A program made the translations under genes and the position numbers. A stretch of DNA of 54,188 nt from Alloalcanivorax balearicus MACL04 (GTDB taxonomy: Bacteria; Pseudomonadota; Gammaproteobacteria; Pseudomonadales; Alcanivoracaceae). Below are positions 18,010 to 27,271 of this stretch, one piece after another (within the stretch, counting starts at the first letter, position 1; each line of letters begins with the position of its first letter). The stretch spans positions 1 through 54,188 of the forward strand of contig NZ_ARXS01000032.1 of NCBI RefSeq assembly GCF_025532145.1, read 5' to 3'. Below the pieces are notes generated by a model. It made no database searches. It was not told the origin of the DNA and saw only the letters and a program-made list of their open reading frames with translations.

Positions 18010-18275
18010 CGGCCGAGCAGTTTGCCGAGCAGCAGGCCCACGCCGAACGCCGTGAGCACGCTGGTAAAAGGGCGGGCCTTGATCTCCTCCCCCAGATGCT
18101 CGGCTTGCCGGGAGGCGCTTTGGCGGGCGCCTTCGAAGGTTTCCCGGGCGCTGTTGAGATGCTCTTGCGCGCGCTCTTGAGTGGAATGCTTGACCGCGTC
18201 GGCCAGGGCTTTGAGGTCCCGGCGCAACTGCTCAAGGTCTTTTTTCAGGGCTTCGGTTTCCGCTGACTGGTTCAT
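18006..18275 (-). CDS. DUF883 family (ElaB/YqjD-like) membrane-anchored protein
   Basis: The 89-residue protein is an amphipathic, charged helix rich in E, K, A and R up to residue 65, with a C-terminal membrane anchor (FTSVLTAFGVGLLLGKLLG). This is the ElaB/YqjD pattern; YqjD of Escherichia coli binds ribosomes at the membrane in stationary phase. The start at 18275 follows a full AAGGAGG ribosome site; an open frame runs 183 bases further upstream without one. It is co-transcribed with the downstream membrane protein through a 4-base overlap. Confidence 0.85.
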   Translation of the reverse strand: MNQSAETEALKKDLEQLRRDLKALADAVKHSTQERAQEHLNSARETFEGARQSASRQAEHLGEEIKARPFTSVLTAFGVGLLLGKLLGR

Positions 18276-18467
18276 GACGCCTCCTTGGTATAGACCTGCG
18301 TTCTGATATGAACAACGAAGCTTCAGCATATAGAGAGCAGGACCGCGGCGCCTAGAGGGCAGGCTGTTAAAAATGCAAAACCATGGGGTTTCTTGATCCG
18401 GCTCACGAGCGGGCCGGGAATGGTGGGTCGTGAGCCGCTGCCTCACCGTTTCCCTCAAACCGAACTA

Positions 18468-18560
18468 CGAAGCCGCTGTGGGAGCTTGCCTGCAAGCGAA
18501 TGAGGTTCGCTCAGGCGTTGAGCAACATTCGCCTGCAGGCAAGCTCCCACAGCGGCTTCG
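18468..18560. repeat. paired inverted REP elements
   Basis: Two 34-nt arms (18468-18501 and 18527-18560) are reverse complements with a single mismatch, separated by 25 bases. Each arm contains CCGCTGTGGGAGCTTGCC and ends in GCGAAT. Such facing pairs (BIME-like) are typical of REP elements mobilised by RAYT transposases. The pair lies just beyond the stop of the isocitrate dehydrogenase gene. Confidence 0.85.
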
Positions 18561-18568
18561 CAGCCATA

Positions 18569-19582
18569 TTACTGCGCCAGCTTACGAATCACTTCGTCGG
18601 TGAATTCCGTGGTGCTGCTGCGCCCACCCAGATCCGGGGTGACTTTGTCCCCTTCACCGACCACCGTGCGCAGGGCATTGCGCAGGCGCTCGGCTTCGCT
18701 GTTGAGATCCAGGTAGTCGAGCATCATGGCCGCGCCGAGCATCAGGGCGGTGGGGTTGGCGACCCCTTTGCCGGCGATGTCCGGTGCGCTGCCGTGCACG
18801 GCTTCAAAGATGCCTTTGTCTTCCCCGACGTTGGCGCCCGGTGCCAGTCCGAGGCCGCCCACCAGGCCGGCGCAGAGATCGGAAAGAATGTCACCGAACA
18901 GGTTGGTGGTGACGATGACATCGAAGCGGTGAGGGTTCATCACCAATTGCATGGCGCAGTTGTCGACGATCATTTCCTCGTGCTCGATATCGTCGTATTC
19001 CTTGGCCACGCTGCGTGCCACATCCAGGAACAGCCCGGAGGTGGATTTCATGATGTTGGCTTTGTGCACCACGGTGACTTTCTTGCGGCCCAGCCGGCGC
19101 GCGGCTTCGTAGGCGAAACGAATCAGACGTCTGGATTCCTTGCGGGTGATGACGCTGCGCAGCTCCGCCCGTTCGCCATCTTCGCTGACCATCTGGCCTT
19201 CACCGGAGTAGATACCTTCGATATTTTCGCGGACGGTGAGAATATCGACGTTGTCGTAGCGGGAACGGACACCGGGAATGGAGAGGGCGGGGCGGACGTT
19301 GGCGAACAAATCGAAGTATTTGCGCAGGGTGACGTTGACCGAGCGGAAGCCCTTGCCCACCGGGGTGGTGATCGGCCCTTTCAACGCCACCGGATTCTTG
19401 CCGATCATGTCGAGGGTTTCCTGGGGGACCAGATCGAGGCCCTTGTCCAGGGCGGTTTGCCCGGCGATGGCGTAGTCATAGGCCAGGCCGCAGTCCAGAG
19501 CATCCAGGACTCGAACGGTGGCATCGACGATGTCCGGGCCGATGCCGTCGCCCGGGATGATGGTCACGCGTGTTTCCGCCAT
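18569..19582 (-). CDS. NAD-dependent isocitrate dehydrogenase family protein
   Basis: The 337-residue protein belongs to the beta-decarboxylating dehydrogenase family (isocitrate/isopropylmalate). [11 protein letters not shown] is at the N-terminus, and the substrate loop [15 protein letters not shown] (about 80-95) with Ser and Asn is that of NAD-type isocitrate dehydrogenases rather than Leu[10 protein letters not shown] and the C-terminal [10 protein letters not shown] nucleotide region follow. It oxidatively decarboxylates isocitrate to 2-oxoglutarate in the TCA cycle. Homoisocitrate or tartrate activity cannot be excluded from sequence. The gene stands alone, with a REP pair right after its stop. 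Confidence 0.88.
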   Translation of the reverse strand: MAETRVTIIPGDGIGPDIVDATVRVLDALDCGLAYDYAIAGQTALDKGLDLVPQETLDMIGKNPVALKGPITTPVGKGFRSVNVTLRKYFDLFANVRPALSIPGVRSRYDNVDILTVRENIEGIYSGEGQMVSEDGERAELRSVITRKESRRLIRFAYEAARRLGRKKVTVVHKANIMKSTSGLFLDVARSVAKEYDDIEHEEMIVDNCAMQLVMNPHRFDVIVTTNLFGDILSDLCAGLVGGLGLAPGANVGEDKGIFEAVHGSAPDIAGKGVANPTALMLGAAMMLDYLDLNSEAERLRNALRTVVGEGDKVTPDLGGRSSTTEFTDEVIRKLAQ

Positions 19583-19921
19583 GGTTTCCTCTCCTTCTGG
19601 TCTTTTGGAATGCAGAAAAATTATGGTGGGTCCGTCGCCACGTTGTGGGTGGGGGGACCGTCTCGGCCGGATCCCGGGGTGGGTATCCGGCCGTAGCTGT
19701 CCGGGCCGGTAAGCGGGAAGCTGAATTTGCGCCCTATATGGGGGCGGATCTGTTCTGATTCAAGCAGGCCCGCCCGGGTCCCGGCAAGCGGACGGCCTCT
19801 TGTATTCAAGTTCCGTGCCGTGACGAAACCGTGTCAGCACGGGCAATGGTGCATAACGGAGGCACAGGAATGGGGCGGGCAAGGCGGGTGGCCCGGTGAG
19901 CGTGCACCGGGCCGGGGCGGT
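19583..19921. other. intergenic region between idh-type and Old Yellow Enzyme genes
   Basis: No convincing gene is seen in these 339 bases. A perfect 9-bp stem, GGCCCGGTG (19890-19898) and CACCGGGCC (19905-19913) around a 6-base loop, sits eight bases past the stop of the Old Yellow Enzyme gene and may end that transcript, although no T-run follows. The remainder should contain the promoter of the isocitrate dehydrogenase gene, which I cannot locate with confidence. Confidence 0.5.
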
Positions 19922-21016
19922 TTACTGCGTGAACAATCCGCGTGCGCTGTAGGGCTCGCTACGCAGATATTGCGGGGAGGCGTGGATCGTGGCGCCGAGA
20001 CGGGCCGCGGCGTGCCAGGGCCAACGCGGGTTATACAGGATGCCACGGGCCAGGCCGACGGCATCCGCCTGGCCGGACGCCAGCAGTGTTTCCGCCTGCT
20101 CTGGCTCGGTGATCAGGCCCACGGCGATGGTGGTCAGGCCGCTTTCGGCCTTGATGCGAGCAGCCAGGGCGGTCTGATAACCGGGGCCGACGGGAATCTT
20201 CTGCGCCGGTGTCAGGCCGCCGCTGGAGACATGAATGAAATGGCAGCCGCGTGCCTTGAGGGCCTTGGCCAGCGCCACGGTTTGCTCCAGGTCCCAGCCG
20301 TCCGCTGCCCAGTCGGTAGCCGATACCCGTACCCCGACCGCCATTTCCGGCACCGCTTCGCGGACGGCGTCGAACACCTCCAACAGCAACCGCATGCGGT
20401 TTTCCAGACTGCCGCCATAGCGGTCGTCACGGTGGTTGGACAGCGGCGACAGAAACTCGTGCAGCAGGTAGCCATGGGCGCCGTGGATCTCGATCAAATC
20501 CAGCCCCAGGCGGCGTGCCCGTTTGGCGGCGGCGACAAAGGCTTCAATCAATTCACCGATCTCGTCCTCGGAAAGCGGCTCCGGAGCCTGTTCATTGTCG
20601 GCGAACGGCAATTCGGAGGGCGCGCGGGTTTGCCAGCCGTTGTCCTGATCCGGCCTGATTTGCGCTCCGCCCTCCCAGGGGCGGTGCGTGGAGGCTTTAC
20701 GGCCGGCGTGGGCCAGTTGGATCCCTACAGGCATGGGAGACCATGCGCGCACTTGGTCGAGCACGGTTTTCAGGGCGGCTTCGTTGTCGTCGTTCCACAG
20801 TCCCAGATCCTGCGGGCTGATGCGGCCTTCCGGCAACACCGCGCTGGCTTCCAGGATCAGCAGGCCGGCGCCGGATTGCGCCAGGGTGCCCAGGTGGATG
20901 GTGTGCCAGCTGGTGGCGTTGCCGTTGTCGGCCGAATACTGGCACATCGGGGCGATGACGATACGGTTATCCAGGTTCAACGGACCCAGTTCGAGCGGGG
21001 TAAACAGATGGCTCAT
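19922..21016 (-). CDS. NADH:flavin oxidoreductase (Old Yellow Enzyme, YqjM-like)
   Basis: The 364-residue protein is an FMN-binding TIM barrel. The N-terminal PMCQYSA holds the cysteine that tunes FMN redox potential in the YqjM class of ene-reductases; HAGRKAST, the IHGAHGYLLHEFLSP region and the catalytic-loop RYGGSLENR are all present. These cytosolic enzymes use NAD(P)H to reduce activated C=C bonds. A single-gene unit, 65 bases downstream (in its own direction) of the AraC gene, which may regulate it. The natural substrate is not apparent. Confidence 0.92.
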   Translation of the reverse strand: MSHLFTPLELGPLNLDNRIVIAPMCQYSADNGNATSWHTIHLGTLAQSGAGLLILEASAVLPEGRISPQDLGLWNDDNEAALKTVLDQVRAWSPMPVGIQLAHAGRKASTHRPWEGGAQIRPDQDNGWQTRAPSELPFADNEQAPEPLSEDEIGELIEAFVAAAKRARRLGLDLIEIHGAHGYLLHEFLSPLSNHRDDRYGGSLENRMRLLLEVFDAVREAVPEMAVGVRVSATDWAADGWDLEQTVALAKALKARGCHFIHVSSGGLTPAQKIPVGPGYQTALAARIKAESGLTTIAVGLITEPEQAETLLASGQADAVGLARGILYNPRWPWHAAARLGATIHASPQYLRSEPYSARGLFTQ

Positions 21017-21081
21017 GGACCTCTCCGGAAAGGGGGCGCAAATAAAGGAAAGGGGCGGGCACGCCGCCCCTGGAGACGGGG

Positions 21082-22044
21082 TCAGGCGGGGGCGCCGACG
21101 CCCTCACCGGTCAGCAGGCTCTGTACGTGGGCGCGCGGCGGCGCGCCGAACATACGGCTGTATTCGCGGCTGAATTGGGAGGGGCTTTCATAACCTACCC
21201 GGTAGCTGGCGGTGGCCGCTTCCAGGCCCTCGCTGAGCATCAGACGACGCGCCTCATGCAGACGCAGTTTCTTCTGGAACTGCAGCGGCGACATGCGTGT
21301 CACCTGTTTGAAGCTGTGGAACAGGGACGATTCACTCATATTGACCTGATCCGCCAGATCACGAACCCGCAGCGGTTGGGTATAGCGGTCCTTGAGCAGG
21401 GCGATGACCTTGGAAACCCGGTGGGACTGACTGTCGGCGGCGGCGAACTTGCGCATGCGCGCGCCCATTTCGCCGATCAGCGCGCGATACAGGATCTCGC
21501 GCCGGATCAGTGGTGCCATGATCGGTGTGTCGGCGGGCTTGTCCAGCAGTTCCACCAGGCGGGTGGTGGCGTCCAGCATGGCGGTGTCGATGGGCGCCAT
21601 GCACAGCCCGCAATTGATCTCCGGGCAGTGATCCTCTTCATTCACCGCCTCGCCCAGTTCGAACACCAGATCCGCCACTTCCTGGGAATCCACATCCAGA
21701 CGAATGGACAGAAACGGCTCGCCGGGGCTGGCAACGTTGACCTGTCCCAGCACCGGGAGGTGGACGGATGACACCAGGTAACTCAAGGGGCCATAGACGA
21801 TTTCGCGGTCGCCAAGCCAGATTGTCTTGCTGCCCTGGACGATGACGCACAGACAGGGCTCGTAGATGGCCGAGGTGCATTGCGTGGGCGTATTGGCCCG
21901 GCCCAGATGCAGGCCCGACAGTGTGGATTCCTCCATGCCATCCTCTGGAGCATGCCGCAGGACGGTTCTGGTAAGCCGGGAACGGAGCTGTTCGAGTTCG
22001 ACGTCCTGCCCGGACGGTGAAAAGGAAAGGGAGTGATGCGCCAC
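21082..22044 (-). CDS. AraC family transcriptional regulator (AraC_N type)
   Basis: From the GTG at 22044 the protein has 320 residues. That start has a GGAGGG site 7-8 bases upstream; the frame stays open 120 bases further, but the added residues look non-coding. An AraC_N-type cupin-like domain covers about residues 30-190 (YEPCLCVIVQGSKTI), and two helix-turn-helix units fill the C-terminal 100 residues (RDLADQVNMSESSLFHSFK and the YESPSQFSREY motif). It lies upstream of the ene-reductase gene on the same strand, 65 bases away, and is divergent from the RND efflux operon; either could be its target. Confidence 0.88.
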   Translation of the reverse strand: MAHHSLSFSPSGQDVELEQLRSRLTRTVLRHAPEDGMEESTLSGLHLGRANTPTQCTSAIYEPCLCVIVQGSKTIWLGDREIVYGPLSYLVSSVHLPVLGQVNVASPGEPFLSIRLDVDSQEVADLVFELGEAVNEEDHCPEINCGLCMAPIDTAMLDATTRLVELLDKPADTPIMAPLIRREILYRALIGEMGARMRKFAAADSQSHRVSKVIALLKDRYTQPLRVRDLADQVNMSESSLFHSFKQVTRMSPLQFQKKLRLHEARRLMLSEGLEAATASYRVGYESPSQFSREYSRMFGAPPRAHVQSLLTGEGVGAPA

Positions 22045-22400
22045 GATAGTGCCCTCCGTGTGAATGCCCCGCAGTATACGCACTGCCCGTGACAGGGTAA
22101 GCGCGGCTTCTGGAATGCTGCAGGATCGTGCAATGACTGTGGAGTAACAAGCAATTTCAGGCAAGCCGAAGGGGTTGTCATGGTGATCCGCGACAATCCG
22201 TAATCTAGCCTGATCCGGCTCTGCCTGGTGCGTGCATCAAATTGAACGGATGTCGGTTTTATGACGCGGCAATATGGTGCAAAGCCTTTTGTTTCAACAC
22301 TATTGCCCTTGTTTGGGACGGCGGCTTCGGTGGCGTGATGTTGTTCGCACTTGCCGGATAGTGGATCACTGATCCGGGCCGGTCTTTGGCGGAGACGGCT

Positions 22401-22431
22401 GCCTGATTCTGTATTGTTCACAGAATCAGGC
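22401..22431. repeat. perfect 11-bp inverted repeat
   Basis: GCCTGATTCTG (22401-22411) and CAGAATCAGGC (22421-22431) enclose TATTGTTCA. No T-run follows on either strand, so it is more like an operator or a structured RNA element than a simple terminator. Confidence 0.5.
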
Positions 22432-22720
22432 AATTATCCCGCAGTAAACGGATACCGCAGCCTGGCGGCTGTCCTCTATTGTGTTCGGCGTGGAAGGGAC
22501 CCGCCGCCAGTCGGCGGGGAGGGGCCGTCAGGTGGCAAGCGGGGGCCCCGATCCATATTGCTGTCGAATAGGTCGTGCCTATATCGACCATCGGTAAAGC
22601 CATCAAGAAATGCCGTTGACCTCAATCTTAGTTGAGGAATTAACGTTCGCGATCTGGGGGAGAACGAGTCCAATGCCCGGGGCATTAAATCGTTTGACCT
22701 CTCTTGATGGTGTTTCGCTA

Positions 22721-22749
22721 TTGACTGACGGTCAGTCAATTTTTAGAGT
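22721..22749 (+). promoter_or_regulatory. TetR-type operator overlapping the RND operon promoter
   Basis: TTGACTGACGGTCAGTCAA (22721-22739) is a perfect palindrome of two 9-base arms around one base, the form of operators bound by TetR-family efflux repressors. Its left end TTGACT can serve as a -35 box with TAGAGT (22744-22749) as the -10, 17 bases apart, so a bound repressor would block initiation. The adaptor gene starts 77 bases downstream. No tetR-like gene is present in the window. Confidence 0.65.
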
Positions 22750-22825
22750 TTTGCAAATGGGAACCATTTTCAATTGAAGGCAGGCGTATTGCCTGCAAGG
22801 CCCGAACAGCAGGAGCGAGCGCAAC

Positions 22826-24010
22826 ATGGATTCAATCAATACCCATTACGCCAGTGGGGGAGAGCTGATCATCGGGCTCGCCCTCATACTGATGGTGGCC
22901 GTTGGATTGGCCGGCTGCGATGCCCGTGGTGAGCAGGAGCAGGCGCAAATGCCGCCTCCGGCGGTCAAGGTGGCGAAGGTGCTGGATGACCCGGTGATGC
23001 TGTGGGATGACTTCACCGGCCGGGTGGCGGCACCGGAAACCGTGGACCTGCGTCCCCGCGTCAGCGGTTACATCGACAAGGTGAGCTTCGAGGAAGGGGA
23101 ACTGGTGGAACAAGGCGATGTGTTGTTCGTCATTGACCAGCGCCCTTACCGTGCCCGTGAACGGGCTGCCGCCGCCGACCTGGCCCAGGCCCGTAGCCAG
23201 TACCAACTGGCCAAGAGCGAGGCCTCCCGGGCGGAACGGCTGGTGGCCAGCCGCGCCATCTCCCGCGAGGAATACGACCGCCGGGCGTCGGCGATGGTGT
23301 CAGCGCGCGCGGCCATGAATGCCGCCGAAGCGGCGTTGGAAACCGCCCGTCTTGATCTGGAGTACACCGAGGTGCGCTCTCCGATCACCGGCCGCGCCGG
23401 CCGCGCCATGGTCACCCGTGGCAACCTGGCCAACGCTGATCAGACCTTGCTGACCACACTGGTGTCGGTGGATCCGGTGTACGTGTATTTCGAGAGCGAC
23501 AGCGATTCCTACCTGCGCGGTCGTGAGCTACTGGGTAATGGCGAGGGCACCGAAGTGCGTATCGGGTTGAGCGGTGAAAACGGCTACCCGCATCGGGGCA
23601 AGGTCGACTTCATCGATAACCGTCTCAACGCCAGCACCGGCACGTTGCAGTTCCGCGCCGTGGTGCCGAACCCGGATGGCCGCTTCAAGCCGGGGCAATT
23701 CGCCCGGGTGGAACTGCCCGCCGAACGTCTCGACACGGCGTTGTTGATCGACAGCAAGGCGCTGCTTACCGATCAGAACCGCCGTTATGTCTACGTGGTG
23801 GACGATGAGAACAAAGCATCCCGCCGTAACGTCGACGCCGGCCGTACCGTGGATGGCCTGGTGGTGATCCGCGACGGGTTGAAGCCTGGCGAGCGGGTCA
23901 TCGTCAACGGTGTGCAGAAAGTGTTCATGTCCGGTATGCCGGTGGCGCCGACGCTGGTGGAGATGCGCGCGGCGGCCACCAAGGAACCGGAAGTGGCGGC
24001 GACGCCCTGA
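22826..24010 (+). CDS. RND efflux periplasmic adaptor (MexE/AcrA family)
   Basis: 394 residues. A hydrophobic N-terminus ends in a lipobox (VGLAGC, Cys near 31), so it is a lipid-anchored periplasmic protein. The order is beta-barrel/lipoyl/hairpin: RPRVSGYIDKV near 75, a coiled-coil hairpin with DLAQARSQYQLAKSE near 115 and a second lipoyl half LEYTEVRSPITGRAG near 180. Length and motifs are closest to MexE. It joins the inner-membrane pump to the outer-membrane channel. First gene of a three-gene operon; AGGAG lies ten bases before the ATG. Confidence 0.92.
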   Translation: MDSINTHYASGGELIIGLALILMVAVGLAGCDARGEQEQAQMPPPAVKVAKVLDDPVMLWDDFTGRVAAPETVDLRPRVSGYIDKVSFEEGELVEQGDVLFVIDQRPYRARERAAAADLAQARSQYQLAKSEASRAERLVASRAISREEYDRRASAMVSARAAMNAAEAALETARLDLEYTEVRSPITGRAGRAMVTRGNLANADQTLLTTLVSVDPVYVYFESDSDSYLRGRELLGNGEGTEVRIGLSGENGYPHRGKVDFIDNRLNASTGTLQFRAVVPNPDGRFKPGQFARVELPAERLDTALLIDSKALLTDQNRRYVYVVDDENKASRRNVDAGRTVDGLVVIRDGLKPGERVIVNGVQKVFMSGMPVAPTLVEMRAAATKEPEVAATP

Positions 24011-24085
24011 TCGACTGACACCGACATAACCCAAGTCTATGGATCGAGCGCGCTCTCCGGGGCGCGCCAAGAGGGTACTCTTGTC

Positions 24086-27000
24086 ATGAATTTTTCTCGT
24101 TTCTTCGTCGACCGCCCGATCTTTGCCGCGGTGCTGTCGATCATCATCCTCGCGGTCGGCGCCATCTCGATCCCGATGCTGCCGATCAGCGAGTACCCGG
24201 AAGTGGTGCCGCCCTCGGTGGTGGTGCGCACGGTTTACCCCGGCGCCAACCCCAAGGTGATCGCCGAAACCGTGGCCACGCCCCTGGAGGAGTCCATCAA
24301 CGGCGTCGAGGACATGATGTACCTCAAGTCGGTGGCCGGCTCCGACGGTGTGCTGCAAATGACCGTCACCTTCCGCCCCGGCACCGACGCCGATGACGCC
24401 ACGGTAAGGGTGCAGAACCGGGTCAGCCAGGCGCTGGCACGGTTGCCCGAGGACGTGCGCCGCCAGGGCGTGACCACCCAGAAACAATCGCCCACCTTTC
24501 TCATGGTGGTGCATCTGACCTCGCCGGACGGCCGCTACGACACGCTGTACCTGCGTAACTATGTACGTTTGCATGTGAAGGATGTGCTGGCCCGGATCCA
24601 GGGCGTCGGCGATGCGCAGATCTTCGGCGGCGGCGACTACGCCATGCGCGCCTGGCTGGACCCGGACAAGATCGCCTCGCGGGGCATGACCGCCAGTGAT
24701 GTGGTGGGCGCCATTCGTGAACAGAACGTTCAGGTTTCCGCCGGCCAGCTCGGCGCCGAGCCGATGCCCAACAGTGATTTTCTCACCCTGATCAATGCCC
24801 AGGGCCGGCTGCGTACGGTGCAGGAGTTTGGTGACATCGTATTGAAAAGCGGTGAGCAGGGCGAAATTGTCCGGCTTTCCGATGTCGCCCGTCTGGAACT
24901 GGGCGCCGGTGACTACACCCTGCGCTCACAACTGGATGGCAAGGACGCGGTGGCGGTGGGTATCTTTCAGGCGCCCGGCGCCAATGCCCTGGAAATCCGT
25001 GATTCGGTGATCGCCGCCATGGACGAATTGTCCACCCGTTTTCCGGAAGGGGTGAAGTACGAAGCGGTGTACGACACCACTATTTTCGTGCGCGACTCCA
25101 TTCATTCCGTGGTGAAGACCCTGCTTGAAGCGGTGCTGCTGGTGGTGCTGGTGGTGACGCTGTTCCTGCAGACCTGGCGTGCTTCGATCATTCCGTTACT
25201 GGCGGTGCCGGTATCGGTAATCGGTACCTTCTCGGTCTTGCTGTTACTCGGTTATTCCATCAATTCACTGACGCTGTTCGGGTTGGTGCTCGCCATCGGG
25301 ATCGTGGTGGACGATGCCATCGTGGTGGTGGAAAACGTGGAACGGAACATCGAGGAGGGACTCTCTCCGGTGGCCGCCGCCCACCAGGCGATGAAGGAAG
25401 TGTCCGGCCCGATCGTCGCCATTGGCCTGGTGTTGTGTGCCGTGTTCATTCCCATGGCGTTTCTGTCCGGGGTCACCGGTCAGTTCTATCGCCAGTTCGC
25501 GGTGACCATCGCCATTTCCACCGTCATCTCCACGATCAATTCGCTGACGCTGTCCCCGGCCTTGGCGGCCAGACTGCTGCGCTCCCATGATGCGCCGAAG
25601 GACCGCCTCACCCGCATCATCGACGGGCTGTTCGGCTGGCTGTTCCGTCCGTTCAACCGTTTCTTCAACAGCAGTTCCGAGAAGTATCAGGGTGCGGTAA
25701 AGCGGTCATTGAGCCGTCGCTCGGTGGTGTTCATGGTCTATCTGGTGTTGCTGGTCAGCACCGGTTTGATGTTCAAGGTGGTGCCGCCGGGGTTCATCCC
25801 GACACAGGACAAGCAGTATCTGATCGCCGGCGTGAAATTGCCCGAAGGCGCTTCCCTGGAGCGCACCGACAAGCTGCTCAAGACGGTCACGGATATCGCC
25901 ATGGAGGCGGAAGGCGTGGCGCACTCGATTTCGTTCCCGGGACTCAATGCGCTGCAGTTCACCAATACCTCCAACACCGGTCTGGTATTCCTGCCGCTGG
26001 AGCCGTTCGATCAGCGTGAGCGCACTGCGGAGGAGATTAACGCCGAGATCAACGCCAAGATTTCCGCGTTGAGCGAGGGCTTCGCGTTCTCCTTCATGCC
26101 GCCGCCCATTCTGGGGCTGGGCAATGGTGCCGGTTACCAGATGTTCATCGAGGACCGGGGTGGATTGGGGTATGGCGCTTTGCAGGAGGCGGTCAGTGCC
26201 TTCCAGGGTACCATCTCGCAAACACCGGGGATGACCTTCCCGATCACCAGTTATCAGGCCAACGTGCCGCAGCTGGACGCGGTGGTCGACCGCACCAAAG
26301 CCAAAGCCCAGGGCGTGCCGATGACGGAGCTGTTCGACACTCTGCAGACCTATCTGGGCTCCACCTACGTGAACGACTTCAACCGCTTCGGGCGCACCTG
26401 GCAGGTGATCGCCCAGGCCGACGCGCCGTTCCGTGACAGCGTCGAGGACATCGCCAATCTGCGGACCCGCAATGAGCAGGGCGAAATGGTGCCGATCGGC
26501 TCCATGGTGGATATCCGGCAAACCTTCGGGCCGGATCCGGTATTGCGCTACAACGGCTACCCCGCCGCCGACCTGGCCGGCGAAGCCGATCCAAGGGTGA
26601 TGTCGTCCGCCCAGGCCATGGACAAACTGACGGAACTGGCGGACCAGGTTCTGCCCAACGGCATGAGCTTTGAATGGACCGACCTGAGTTACCAGCAGCA
26701 CACCCAGGGCAACGCGGCGCTGGTGGTCTTCCCGTTGGCCATCCTGCTGGTGTTCCTGGTGCTGGCGGCGTTGTATGAAAGCTGGGTGCTGCCGTTGGCG
26801 GTAATCCTGATCGTGCCGATGTGTATGCTCTCCGCGCTGATCGGTGTGTGGTTCGGCGGCGGTGACAACAACATCTTTGTACAGGTAGGGCTGGTGGTTC
26901 TGATTGGTCTGGCCTGTAAGAACGCCATCCTCATCGTGGAGTTCGCCCGTGAACTGGAACTGCAGGGCATGGAGACCGTGAAGGCCGCTCTGGAAGCCTG

Positions 27001-27271
27001 CCGTCTGCGTCTGCGTCCGATCATCATGACCTCGATCACCTTCACCGCCGCCGTGGTGCCGCTGGTACTCGGTCATGGCGCCGGCGCGGAAGTGCGCCAG
27101 GCGCTGGGGGTGGCCGTGTTCGCCGGCATGATCGGTGTCACCTTGTTCGGACTGTTCCTGACGCCTGTGTTCTATGTCGGCCTGCGCAAACTCGCCGGTC
27201 CGCTCAAGCACTCCCACGCTTCCACCATGGACGGCGAAGCCCACGGTCTTTCAGGAGAAAGTCATGCATAA
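24086..27271 (+). CDS. RND multidrug efflux permease (MexF-like, HAE1 family)
   Basis: The 1061-residue inner-membrane pump has the expected length for HAE1 transporters and begins with the family's NFSRFFVDRPIFA opening. The proton-relay acids are in GIVVDDAIVVVENVERN (near 405), and GLACKNAILIVEFARE marks the repeat in the second half (near 950). Two large periplasmic loops lie between helices 1-2 and 7-8. It exports hydrophobic compounds using the proton gradient. It follows the adaptor by 75 bases and overlaps the outer-membrane factor gene by eight. In an alkane degrader, solvents or hydrophobic intermediates are possible substrates, but this is inference. Confidence 0.95.
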   Translation: MNFSRFFVDRPIFAAVLSIIILAVGAISIPMLPISEYPEVVPPSVVVRTVYPGANPKVIAETVATPLEESINGVEDMMYLKSVAGSDGVLQMTVTFRPGTDADDATVRVQNRVSQALARLPEDVRRQGVTTQKQSPTFLMVVHLTSPDGRYDTLYLRNYVRLHVKDVLARIQGVGDAQIFGGGDYAMRAWLDPDKIASRGMTASDVVGAIREQNVQVSAGQLGAEPMPNSDFLTLINAQGRLRTVQEFGDIVLKSGEQGEIVRLSDVARLELGAGDYTLRSQLDGKDAVAVGIFQAPGANALEIRDSVIAAMDELSTRFPEGVKYEAVYDTTIFVRDSIHSVVKTLLEAVLLVVLVVTLFLQTWRASIIPLLAVPVSVIGTFSVLLLLGYSINSLTLFGLVLAIGIVVDDAIVVVENVERNIEEGLSPVAAAHQAMKEVSGPIVAIGLVLCAVFIPMAFLSGVTGQFYRQFAVTIAISTVISTINSLTLSPALAARLLRSHDAPKDRLTRIIDGLFGWLFRPFNRFFNSSSEKYQGAVKRSLSRRSVVFMVYLVLLVSTGLMFKVVPPGFIPTQDKQYLIAGVKLPEGASLERTDKLLKTVTDIAMEAEGVAHSISFPGLNALQFTNTSNTGLVFLPLEPFDQRERTAEEINAEINAKISALSEGFAFSFMPPPILGLGNGAGYQMFIEDRGGLGYGALQEAVSAFQGTISQTPGMTFPITSYQANVPQLDAVVDRTKAKAQGVPMTELFDTLQTYLGSTYVNDFNRFGRTWQVIAQADAPFRDSVEDIANLRTRNEQGEMVPIGSMVDIRQTFGPDPVLRYNGYPAADLAGEADPRVMSSAQAMDKLTELADQVLPNGMSFEWTDLSYQQHTQGNAALVVFPLAILLVFLVLAALYESWVLPLAVILIVPMCMLSALIGVWFGGGDNNIFVQVGLVVLIGLACKNAILIVEFARELELQGMETVKAALEACRLRLRPIIMTSITFTAAVVPLVLGHGAGAEVRQALGVAVFAGMIGVTLFGLFLTPVFYVGLRKLAGPLKHSHASTMDGEAHGLSGESHA

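Larger units (their letters stand above)
22045..22825. other. long divergent regulatory region (AraC gene / RND operon)
   Basis: These 781 bases hold no convincing gene. They contain a long perfect hairpin (22401-22431), a TetR-like palindrome with promoter elements (22721-22749) and, immediately downstream of it, an AAATGG-GAA-CCATTT inverted repeat (22755-22769). The base composition is visibly more AT-rich than in the flanking genes near 22560-22770. The length is more than two simple promoters need. Confidence 0.5.

Noticed and set aside
18468-18560. The long inverted repeat taken as a rho-independent terminator of the isocitrate dehydrogenase gene
   Set aside because: No T-run follows, and the same arm recurs at unrelated loci, so REP is the better name; it may still affect 3' end stability.
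19727-21193. A 488-codon frame covering the Old Yellow Enzyme gene on the opposite strand
   Set aside because: It overlaps the complete ene-reductase gene and shows no motif of its own.
25706-27244. A 512-codon frame opposite the RND permease gene
   Set aside because: It is the antisense shadow of a strong gene, with composition rich in His, Gln and Arg and no motif.
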